Positions 16,720 through 23,799 of a DNA stretch of 64,000 nt are shown piece by piece (the stretch's first letter is position 1; every line of letters starts with the position of its first letter). Source of the stretch: TMED88 sp964515335 (GTDB taxonomy: Bacteria; Myxococcota_A; UBA9160; UBA4427); assembly GCA_964515335.1 (NCBI GenBank), contig CAZETS010000003.1, positions 1-64,000 on the forward strand, in the 5' to 3' direction. The notes beneath the pieces were generated by a model, which saw nothing but the letters and a program-made list of their open reading frames with translations, had not been told where the DNA came from and did not search any database. Made by a program: the position numbers and the translations under genes.

Positions 16720-18122
16720 GCGGACGTGCGCGAAACGGCGACGATCGCGTCGGCGATCGCCGTGAGGTGCGCGTCGTCGAGGTCTCGCCCCGCCAGCTCG
16801 CGTTGCGCGGCGGATCGCGTGTCGACCGGGTCGAGATCCGCGGGCAACGCCACGACGAGTCGTGCGATGCGATCGCCGATGCGGATCAGGGCCGGGCGGA
16901 TCTCGGTGTCGAGATCCTGGGGAGGCGCTGCGTCGGGGCCGGGGCCGGGGAGGGGAGGCCGCTCGAGGGCGCGGCGCTGGATCGCCTTGGCGGCCTCGAT
17001 CTGCGCGCGGAACAGAGAGCGCACGGCGCGTTCGCGTGACGGGTCGGCGGGGTGCGCCCTCGTCGCGCCCGCTTCTGCTCCTGTGGTGCGCGCGGTTGCC
17101 CCCCGCACGCTCGCCACCGCGGCATCGAGCACGCGCTGTTCGCGCTCGGGCACGTCGACCGGGCCGCCGCTCGCGCGCTTCGCCTCGGCGACGAGCGGCA
17201 TCAGGGCGAGGCGCTCGTCGATGGCGGCGAGCAGGGCACCGAGCGGAGCGGCGCTGGCCGGTCGCGCCTGCGCGTCGCCGAGATGACGCGCGCGCAGGCG
17301 TGCGAGCGTCCCGTCGGCCTCGCGCTCGATCAGCCAGGCGTCGAGGTCGGCGGCGAGCTCGTCGCGATCCGCGGCCACCAGGAAAGCCTTGCGGTCGCGG
17401 GTGAACGGACCGAGCACGCGCAGGCCCGGCTCGAGGGCGCGCCAGTGCGGCGCCTCGAGGGTGTCCGTGACGACTGCGTCGACGCGCCCGCCCTGCAGGG
17501 CGGGCAAGACGGCCGCGTTGTCGGGGATCGCCTCGATGCGTGCGTGACGCAAGTGCGCGCGGGTGACGCGTTCGAGGTGCCCGCCGCGGTTGACGCCAAT
17601 GGTTGCGTCCGGCCGGTCGAGATCGTCGATCCGCCCGGCCGGCGCCGCGGCCGGCACCAGCACGACCGCCCCGCTCGTCGCCACCGGCACCGTGAAGCGG
17701 CCGACGAGTCCGCGCTCGGGGCGCACCGTGATGCCGCCCGCCGCCAGGTCGAACCGCCCCTCGCGAAGGTCGCTGGTGAGATCGGGCCAGCTGAAAGCAA
17801 CGAATCGAAGGGCAAGCCCGCGCTCCGCCGCGAACGCCGCCACCAGCTCGGGCCCGAATCCGCTCGGCTCGAAGCCCGGCCCGGCGACCGCCACGCTGAA
17901 GGGCGCGTAGTCGCCGGAGGTCCCGACCACCAGTTCGGCGGGCTCGCCGGCCCGCACGGGTCCGGCGGCGAGCGCGACGAGGCCCGCGACCAGCCAGGCG
18001 AGGGTGCGGGATGGCTTACACCCCGCAGGGTCACCCAACCGGGCGCATGGCATCCATCGGCCCCGCAAATCCCCGGTCTCGAAAGGAAATCGCTTCATGG
18101 CACCAGATTTGACCGGGCCCAT
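16713..18122 (-). CDS. Periplasmic cyclohexadienyl dehydratase-like domain fused to AroQ-gamma-type chorismate mutase
   Basis: Protein of 469 aa. A signal peptide (LAWLVAGLVALAAGPVRAG) is followed by a solute-binding fold from ELVVGTSGDYAPFSVA to about residue 285; that opening is typical of PheC-type cyclohexadienyl dehydratase. The rest has LLAAIDERLALMPLVAEAKR, EREQRVLDAAVAS and LFRAQIEAAKAIQRRAL, the order of secreted AroQ-gamma chorismate mutases. Together they could convert exported chorismate through prephenate to phenylpyruvate in the periplasm. The ATG at 18122 is chosen because TTAGGAGATGTG precedes it, though it gives a long n-region; ATG 18053 is the alternative. The two domains are joined without an intervening stop codon. 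Confidence 0.8.
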   Translation of the reverse strand: MGPVKSGAMKRFPFETGDLRGRWMPCARLGDPAGCKPSRTLAWLVAGLVALAAGPVRAGEPAELVVGTSGDYAPFSVAVAGPGFEPSGFGPELVAAFAAERGLALRFVAFSWPDLTSDLREGRFDLAAGGITVRPERGLVGRFTVPVATSGAVVLVPAAAPAGRIDDLDRPDATIGVNRGGHLERVTRAHLRHARIEAIPDNAAVLPALQGGRVDAVVTDTLEAPHWRALEPGLRVLGPFTRDRKAFLVAADRDELAADLDAWLIEREADGTLARLRARHLGDAQARPASAAPLGALLAAIDERLALMPLVAEAKRASGGPVDVPEREQRVLDAAVASVRGATARTTGAEAGATRAHPADPSRERAVRSLFRAQIEAAKAIQRRALERPPLPGPGPDAAPPQDLDTEIRPALIRIGDRIARLVVALPADLDPVDTRSAAQRELAGRDLDDAHLTAIADAIVAVSRTSAQ

Positions 18123-18256
18123 CACATCTCCTAATCTCGGCGCCGCACTTACCGCGCGCCCCCCTCGAAGTGCTCCTGCCCGCCTCTGTGGCGCCCTCCG
18201 GGCTGCCCGCCGCCGGGCCTGTTCCGCCCCCCCGCCAACTTACGAGGTGATGACCC

Positions 18257-18730
18257 ATGCTGCCGATGGACGAGATCGAACCTGGCTTGATGGTCACCCA
18301 CAAGGCTACGGGCTTTCGCTACAGCGTCGTCGACCACGAGGACGACGAGGTGCTGCTCTCCCCCGAACAGTCGGGTCTTCAGGATCTGACGGTTCCGCTT
18401 GCTCTCTTCCAGGCGGAGTTCATCGCGAGCGATCGCTTCCGCGGCGTCGGCAATCGGCGCGGCGGCAAGGGTCGCGGCCGCCGCCGCAGCGCCGCCACCC
18501 CCCAGGCGCCCTCCGGGCCGAAGTGCCGGGGCAAGATCAAGAAGATGGTGCGCGATCGCGGGTTCGGATTCATCCGGGGCGACGACGGCAAGGAAGTCTT
18601 CTTCCACCGCTCCGGTCTGAACGCCGCCGAGTACGACGGCCTGAACGAGGGCGATACCGTCGAGTACGTGGTCCAGGAAGGGCCGCGCGGCGCACGGGCG
18701 GAGAACGTTCGCGCGGCTGCCGCCGAGTAG
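18257..18730 (+). CDS. Cold-shock-domain RNA-binding protein with N-terminal extension
   Basis: Protein of 157 aa. The C-terminal half is a cold-shock domain: CRGKIKKMVRDRGFGFIRG carries RNP1 (RGFGFI) and KEVFFHRSGL carries RNP2, ending in EGDTVEYVVQEGPRGARAENV. Residues 1-60 form a separate small domain that I do not recognise (MVTHKATGFRYSVVDHEDDE), joined by an Arg/Gly-rich linker (GVGNRRGGKGRGRRRS). A role in RNA chaperoning is inferred. The start ATG follows ACGAGGTGATGACCC. The stop codon runs directly into the structured intergenic element. Confidence 0.85.
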   Translation: MLPMDEIEPGLMVTHKATGFRYSVVDHEDDEVLLSPEQSGLQDLTVPLALFQAEFIASDRFRGVGNRRGGKGRGRRRSAATPQAPSGPKCRGKIKKMVRDRGFGFIRGDDGKEVFFHRSGLNAAEYDGLNEGDTVEYVVQEGPRGARAENVRAAAAE

Positions 18731-18879
18731 CTTCGGGTTACGGGCGGGGGCGGCCGGTCGGCGGCGGGGTCGCGTCCGACTCAGGCCTCGGTGGAGGGCT
18801 TGCGGGGTCGTCGCGAGGCCCTTCGAGCCACCTCAGACTTCGCCGGACGCGACCCCGCCGCCGGCCGCCCTCCCCCCGC
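18731..18879. repeat. Structured intergenic element, copy B, with 18-bp perfect inverted repeat
   Basis: GGCGGCGGGGTCGCGTCC (18760-18777) pairs perfectly with GGACGCGACCCCGCCGCC (18845-18862). The stem continues with GGGCGGCC (18748-18755) and GGCCGCCC (18863-18870) after a 4-nt bulge. The enclosed loop holds further complementary blocks (GGTGGAGGGC; GCCCT and CCACC). It is nearly the same sequence as copy A at 8903 and again separates convergent genes. Confidence 0.8.
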
Positions 18880-20523
18880 CTACGTGTAGCGATGGACGAT
18901 CGGCAGCCGACGCCCGCTTCCGAAGGCCTTCGGTGAGGTGCGCAGGACGAGCGGCGTCTGCCTGCGCTTGTACTCGTTGCGGTCGAGGCGGTTGGCGATC
19001 TGTACGGCGACTTCGGGCGGGCAGTCTTCCGGGGGGGCGAGGGTTTCCCGGTTGCGGCCGCCCTCGATGAGCTGGGCGAGGACGGCGTCGAGGACCGCGT
19101 AGTCGGGCAGGTCGTCGCTGTCGAGCTGGTCGGGGGCGAGCTCGGCGCTCGGGGGCTTTTCGATCGTGTTGGCGGGGATGCGCTCGCCGCTCTGGTTGGC
19201 GCGGCGGGCAAGCGCGTAGACGTCGTGCTTGTAGACGTCGCCGAGCACTGCGAGGCCGCCGACCGTGTCGCCGTAGAGCGTGCAGTAGCCGACCGACAGC
19301 TCGCTCTTGTTGCCGGTGGCGAGCACGAGGCGGTTCTCGGCGTTCGATACGGCCATCAGCAGGGCGCCGCGGATGCGCGACTGGATGTTCTGCTGGGCGA
19401 GCCCGTAGTCGTCCCTGGCGCCGAAGAGCTTCGCGAAGACCTCGAGGTAGGCGTCGTACATCGGGCCGATGTCGACGGTGCGGATCTCGATGCCGAGCCG
19501 CTCGGCGAGCTGCACGGCGTCATCGATGCTGTGCTCGGACGAGAAGGGCCCAGGCATCGCGACGCCGGTGACGCGATCGGGGCCGAGCGCCTCGACGGCG
19601 AGGTGCGCGGTCACCGCCGAGTCGATGCCGCCCGAGAGGCCGATGACGGCGCCCGGCGGCAGGTTCTGCTTGAGGAAGTAGTCGCGGATGCCAAGCACCA
19701 GCCCGCTCTCGAGCTGCTCGACGCGGTCCGGCTCGTCGACCTCGTCGGGGGCGAGGCCCGGGGCCTCGGTCGGCAGGTCGACGACGCCGAGACCGCTCTC
19801 GAAGAGCGGCAGCTGCAGCTGCACGCGGCCGCGCGCGTCCATGACGAACGAGCCGCCGTCGAAGACGAGCTCGTCGTTGCCGCCCACCTGGTTCACGAAG
19901 GCGATCGGCAGCGCGAACTGCCGCGCTCGCTCGGCGAACATGCGCCGCCGCTCGAGCGGCTTGCCGGCGTGCCACGGCGAGGCCGACGGGTTCGCGACCA
20001 GGGTGGCGCCGGCGGCGGCCAGCTCCGAGATCGGATCGAACTCGTAGGGGATGCGCTCACTCCAGGTGTCTTCGCAGACCGCGAGGCCGAGCCGTGCGCC
20101 GAGCTGCGGGGCGGTGACCGGCTCGCGGTTGGCCCCCGGCGCGAAGTAGCGCTTCTCGTCGAATACGTCGTAGGTGGGCAGCAGTGACTTGGCGCGGTCG
20201 CCGATGCGCCGGCCGCCGGCGAGCACCACCGCCGAGTTGGTGAGCGCCTTGGGGCGGCCTTCGGGCTCGCGCAGCACCGCGCCGAGCACGATGGTGATCT
20301 CGCGCGAGCGCGGCTCGAGGGCCGAGAGCTCGCGCAGCTGGTCGTTCACGAAGCCGTCGCGCTCGAGCAGGTCCATCGGCGGATAGCCTGTCAGCACCAT
20401 CTCGGGCAGGACCACCACGTCGGCCCGGGCCGACGTGGCCTTGTCGACCGCCGCCTCCACGAGGCCGCGGTTGCCGGCGAGGTCGCCGACGGTGGGATTG
20501 ATCTGAGCGATGGCGAGCTTCAT
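18880..20523 (-). CDS. nadE: Glutamine-hydrolysing NAD+ synthetase
   Basis: Protein of 547 aa with two domains. The N-terminal nitrilase-type glutaminase has the Glu in VLPEMVLTGYPPMDLL, the Lys in FDEKRYFAPG and the Cys in GLAVCEDTW. The C-terminal synthetase has the P-loop LSGGIDSAVTAHLA, LATGNKSELSVGYCTLYGD and a KPPSAELAPDQ loop. It makes NAD from deamido-NAD, ATP and glutamine. The ATG at 20523 starts the canonical MKLAIAQINPTVGDLAGN; TATCCT lies 8 nt upstream. It is divergent from an alpha/beta hydrolase and convergent with the cold-shock gene. Confidence 0.93.
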   Translation of the reverse strand: MKLAIAQINPTVGDLAGNRGLVEAAVDKATSARADVVVLPEMVLTGYPPMDLLERDGFVNDQLRELSALEPRSREITIVLGAVLREPEGRPKALTNSAVVLAGGRRIGDRAKSLLPTYDVFDEKRYFAPGANREPVTAPQLGARLGLAVCEDTWSERIPYEFDPISELAAAGATLVANPSASPWHAGKPLERRRMFAERARQFALPIAFVNQVGGNDELVFDGGSFVMDARGRVQLQLPLFESGLGVVDLPTEAPGLAPDEVDEPDRVEQLESGLVLGIRDYFLKQNLPPGAVIGLSGGIDSAVTAHLAVEALGPDRVTGVAMPGPFSSEHSIDDAVQLAERLGIEIRTVDIGPMYDAYLEVFAKLFGARDDYGLAQQNIQSRIRGALLMAVSNAENRLVLATGNKSELSVGYCTLYGDTVGGLAVLGDVYKHDVYALARRANQSGERIPANTIEKPPSAELAPDQLDSDDLPDYAVLDAVLAQLIEGGRNRETLAPPEDCPPEVAVQIANRLDRNEYKRRQTPLVLRTSPKAFGSGRRLPIVHRYT

Positions 20524-20531
20524 CGCGCCCG

Positions 20532-20537
20532 AGGATA
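20532..20537 (-). promoter_or_regulatory. Putative -10 (TATCCT), leaderless nadE
   Basis: Eight nt before the nadE ATG; no ribosome-binding site. Confidence 0.45.
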
Positions 20538-20570
20538 CCGTGTGGTGCGTGCGGCTGTCGCCTGGCCTCC

Positions 20571-20576
20571 TAGAAT
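20571..20576 (+). promoter_or_regulatory. Putative -10 (TAGAAT), leaderless hydrolase
   Basis: Eight nt (CCCGCGCC) before the ATG at 20585. It pairs with the opposite hexamer at 20532-20537 as a divergent promoter. Confidence 0.45.
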
Positions 20577-20584
20577 CCCGCGCC

Positions 20585-21478
20585 ATGAAGAACCCGCCCC
20601 CGCCCGAGATCATCGGCCCCACCTCGAGCTACTACGTTTCGCAGCGCCTCAAGCTCCACTACGTGGACTGGGGGAACGAGTCGGCGCCGACGCTCCTGCT
20701 GGTGCACGGCAACAAGGACCACGCCCGCAGCTGGGACTGGGTGGCGCGTGCGCTGCGCGACGACTACCACGTGATCGCCCCCGACCTGCGCGGCCACGGC
20801 GACAGCGCCTGGGCGATCGGCGGTCACTACACGCTTCACGAGTTCGTGCTCGACGTCGCGCAGCTGATCGAGACCCTCGAGATCTCGCCGGTCACGATCG
20901 TCTCGCACTCGCTCGGGGGCGCGGTGTCTCTCCAGTACGCGTCGATCTACCCCGATCGCGTCGCGAAGCTCGTGGCCATCGAGGGGCTCGGCCCGCCGCC
21001 GGCGATGGTCGAGGAGCGCATGAAGATCCCCGCCTGGAAGCGCATCGACGAGTGGATCCAGCAGGTGCGCGGCCTCTCGTCACGGAGGCCGCGCCACTAT
21101 CCCAGCATCGCCGCCGCCGCGGCCCGCATGCAGGACGAGAACCCGCACCTCTCGCCCGAGCAGAGTCACCACCTCACGGTGCACGGCGTGGCGCGCAACG
21201 AGGACGGCACGTTCTCGTGGAAGTTCGACAACTACACGCGCGCCTTCTATCCGCAGGGCTGGGATCCCGACGAGCGCATGGCGCTGTGGTCGCGCATCGA
21301 CTGCCCGACGCTGCTGGTGCGCGGCACCGAGAGCTGGGCGAGCGACCCCCTGCAGGACGGACGCATCGAGGCCTTCCGCGATGCGCGCGTGGCCAACATC
21401 GAGGGCGCCGGCCACTGGGTCCACCACGACCGTCTCGACGAGTTCCTGCGCATCGTCCGCGGCTTTCTGGCCGGATGA
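20585..21478 (+). CDS. Alpha/beta hydrolase
   Basis: Protein of 297 aa. LLLVHGNKDHARSWDWVA, the DLRGHGDSAW turn, the nucleophile elbow SHSLGGAVSLQYA and the final EGAGHWVHHDRLDEF give the catalytic set. SWKFDNYTRAFYPQGW upstream of PTLLVRGTESW is shared in style with the hydrolases at 222 and 9958. The substrate is unknown. The ATG at 20585 fits the family N-terminus and the -10-like hexamer 8 nt upstream. Its stop codon is the first copy of a 17-bp tandem repeat. Confidence 0.8.
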   Translation: MKNPPPPEIIGPTSSYYVSQRLKLHYVDWGNESAPTLLLVHGNKDHARSWDWVARALRDDYHVIAPDLRGHGDSAWAIGGHYTLHEFVLDVAQLIETLEISPVTIVSHSLGGAVSLQYASIYPDRVAKLVAIEGLGPPPAMVEERMKIPAWKRIDEWIQQVRGLSSRRPRHYPSIAAAAARMQDENPHLSPEQSHHLTVHGVARNEDGTFSWKFDNYTRAFYPQGWDPDERMALWSRIDCPTLLVRGTESWASDPLQDGRIEAFRDARVANIEGAGHWVHHDRLDEFLRIVRGFLAG

Positions 21479-21526
21479 CTTCGCTCGCCGGATGACTATG
21501 CTCGCCGAGTGACGTCGCTCGCCTGC
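21476..21526. repeat. 17-bp tandem repeat starting at a stop codon
   Basis: Three units: TGACTTCGCTCGCCGGA, TGACTATGCTCGCCGAG and TGACGTCGCTCGCCTGC. The TGA of the first is the stop codon of the hydrolase. The array is followed by a hairpin at 21523-21556. Confidence 0.75.
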
Positions 21527-21556
21527 CGGCCCGCGAAGGCGGGCGTCTACCGGCAG
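21523..21556. terminator. GC-rich hairpin between convergent hydrolase and MaoC genes
   Basis: CTGCCGG and CCGGCAG form the outer stem and CCCGC with GCGGG the inner one, with a small loop and a one-sided bulge. No T-tract follows. Confidence 0.5.
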
Positions 21557-21560
21557 TCGT

Positions 21561-22025
21561 CTACGGGTAGTAGAGGTAGACGACCTCGGCGCTGCAGGCG
21601 TGTCGCCGCGCGCCCTCCACCTCCCAGCGAATCGCGAACGTCACCCGCGCACCGCCGCCCCGCAGCCCGCGCACGCCGGTGATCTTCGCGCCGACGCGAA
21701 CCCGGCTGCCCGCGGGCACCGGCTCCTTGAGGCGCAGCTTGTCGATCCCGTAGTTGACGATGCGCGTGCAGTTCTCGACGTCGATCAGCTCGTTGACGAG
21801 CGCCGGCGCGACCGACATCGTCAGATAGCCGTGGGCCACCGTGCCGCCAAAGGGTGACTCGGACTTCGCGCGCTCGACGTCGACGTGGATCCACTGGTCG
21901 TCGCCGGTGGCCCGCGCGAAGGCGTCGATGCGGTCCTGGTCGAGCACCACCCAGCGGCTCGCGCCGAGGTCGTCGCCGACGTGCTCCTTGAGGTCGCTGA
22001 TTTCGGAAACCCGGAGGACCGCCAT
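21561..22025 (-). CDS. MaoC-family dehydratase
   Basis: Protein of 154 aa, single hot-dog domain. The hydratase motif is seen as FARATGDDQWIHVDVERA followed by SPFGGTVAHGYLTMS, with the catalytic Asp and His of R-hydratase-type MaoC proteins. It would hydrate 2-enoyl-CoA (or a related thioester). An acyl-CoA ligase at 23800 gives a fitting but separate context. TACCCT lies 9 nt upstream of the ATG at 22035-22040, with no ribosome-binding site. Confidence 0.85.
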   Translation of the reverse strand: MAVLRVSEISDLKEHVGDDLGASRWVVLDQDRIDAFARATGDDQWIHVDVERAKSESPFGGTVAHGYLTMSVAPALVNELIDVENCTRIVNYGIDKLRLKEPVPAGSRVRVGAKITGVRGLRGGGARVTFAIRWEVEGARRHACSAEVVYLYYP

Positions 22026-22034
22026 GGGCCGCGT

Positions 22035-22040
22035 AGGGTA
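22035..22040 (-). promoter_or_regulatory. Putative -10 (TACCCT) for MaoC gene
   Basis: Nine nt before the ATG at 22025; a weaker example of the leaderless pattern. Confidence 0.35.
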
Positions 22041-22112
22041 TCAGAGCGATTCGCGGGTGTGACAGATCGCCTCGCCCGTCCGTATACTTCCCGGTGCGTC
22101 CAGGAGGCAGCC

Positions 22113-23693
22113 ATGAAGACCCGACCCGGCGTCGTCGCAGCCATCTCGATCTTGCTCTCGCTCCTGATCGGATTCGCGTGGAGCGGCTACTACGCGTACC
22201 GGGCTTCGATCGGGCTCGATCCGACGGCCTTTCCGCTCGGCGAGCTGCTGCAGCGGATCGGGCTCGTGCTGCTTCCCAACCTCGACGTCGCGCTCGCGGG
22301 GTTGGTGCTGGCGTTCGGGATGCTGCTGTTGCTCGCGGTGGTGACGTTCGTCGTGGTGCGCCGCAGCCGGCGCGCTGCCGTCGAGGCCGTCGACCCGGCC
22401 CGCCGCACGTTCCTGACCGGCTCGCTGGCCGGCGGCGGCGCCGCGCTCGGTGCGCTCGCGGCGGCTTCGGGCGGCATGGCGGCACGTTGGCTGTATGGCG
22501 TCGGGAACGGCGGGCGCGGCTGGCAGAGGCCGCTCGCCGAAGTCTTCGGTGGCGACGGATTCGAGACGCATCCCGAGTGGAAGGAGGGTTGGAAGGGCAG
22601 CCGCGTAGGCGCGTACGGGCGACTCGGCCGCACGGAGTGGCCCGTGTCGGACACCGTGGTGGGGACGGGGCCGCTGCGCGGCGAGAAGGGCGCCGACATC
22701 GTGCGCGCCGCGCTCGAGCGCGGCGTGAACTACATCGACACCTCGCCCGACTACTCGGCGTCGGGCAGCGAACAGCTCGTCGGCGAGGCGATCGCCGACT
22801 TCCCGCGCGACTCGTTCTTCCTGGCCACCAAGTGGTGCACCCCCACCGGTCACCTGCCGGCGGGCGCGCCCGTCTCCGAGTACAAGCGGGTCATCCACGA
22901 GAGTCTCGGACGACTCGGCACCGACTACGTGGACCTCGTCCACGTCCACGCCTGCGACGAGGTCGACCGGCTCCTCGATCCGAACGTCCACGAGGCCTTC
23001 GCGCAGCTGAAGCAGGAAGGCAAGGTGCGCTTCCTCGGATTCTCGACCCACACCCCGAACCTGATCGAGGTCGCGAATGCGTCGATCGGCTCGGGGAAGT
23101 TCGACGTCATGATGCTCGCCTACCACCACGGCATCTGGCCCGAGATCGCCGAGGTGGTGGCCCGTGCGCGGCGCGAGCAGGACATGGGGGTGGTTGCGAT
23201 GAAGACCCTCAAGGGCGCGCAGCACCACGGCCTGGCGGGCTTCGGCGACGAGGCCGACAGCTACGCGCAGGCCGCCCTCAAGTGGGTGCACAGCGATCCG
23301 AACGTCTCCTGCGCGGTGATCTCGTTCTTCGAGATGCAGCACGTCGACGAGTACCTGGCGGCGTCGGGCAAGAAGGTCGACGCGAACGATCTGGCGATCC
23401 TCGAGAAGTACGACCGGCTCGTCTCGGGCAGCTACTGCTCGCCGCACTGCGGGGCCTGCCTGGGCAGCTGCCCAGAGCAGCTCGCCATCAACGACGTGCT
23501 GCGGCATCGCATGTACTTCGAGGACTACCGGAGCGAGCGTCAGGCCATCGAGCTGTACGCGCAGCTCGAGCGCAACGCGAGCGCCTGCGCGAGCTGCAGC
23601 GCGCCGTGCACCGGCGCGTGTCCGTTCGGCATCCCGATCCAGCAGAAGATGATCGGGGCGCACGAGTTGCTGCGGTCGGATCGGCTCGCCTAG
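22113..23693 (+). CDS. Membrane-anchored aldo/keto reductase with C-terminal 4Fe-4S cluster domain
   Basis: Protein of 526 aa. The N-terminus has two hydrophobic segments (residues about 7-28 and 55-83). A third, Tat-like stretch follows (ARRTFLTGSLAGGGAALGAL) with a double Arg but the wrong position for a first signal. The aldo/keto reductase barrel runs from about 175 to 430, with YIDTSPDYSASGSEQL, FFLATKWCTP, LGRLGTDYVDLVHVHACDEVD and VRFLGFSTHTPNL. The C-terminus has CSPHCGACLGSCP and CASCSAPCTGACP, eight or more cysteines fit for two [4Fe-4S] clusters. AGGAGGCAGCC precedes ATG 22113. A redox role at the membrane is inferred; the substrate is unknown. Confidence 0.82.
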   Translation: MKTRPGVVAAISILLSLLIGFAWSGYYAYRASIGLDPTAFPLGELLQRIGLVLLPNLDVALAGLVLAFGMLLLLAVVTFVVVRRSRRAAVEAVDPARRTFLTGSLAGGGAALGALAAASGGMAARWLYGVGNGGRGWQRPLAEVFGGDGFETHPEWKEGWKGSRVGAYGRLGRTEWPVSDTVVGTGPLRGEKGADIVRAALERGVNYIDTSPDYSASGSEQLVGEAIADFPRDSFFLATKWCTPTGHLPAGAPVSEYKRVIHESLGRLGTDYVDLVHVHACDEVDRLLDPNVHEAFAQLKQEGKVRFLGFSTHTPNLIEVANASIGSGKFDVMMLAYHHGIWPEIAEVVARARREQDMGVVAMKTLKGAQHHGLAGFGDEADSYAQAALKWVHSDPNVSCAVISFFEMQHVDEYLAASGKKVDANDLAILEKYDRLVSGSYCSPHCGACLGSCPEQLAINDVLRHRMYFEDYRSERQAIELYAQLERNASACASCSAPCTGACPFGIPIQQKMIGAHELLRSDRLA

Positions 23694-23799
23694 CGGCTCG
23701 ATCGATGCGCCCGGCGCGGGTCATCGACGCGCCGAACGCGTGCCGCGTCTCCGGGTGGTAGCCTGAGGGCTGCCCGTCCCTTCTGGCCCCGAGGCCCGC

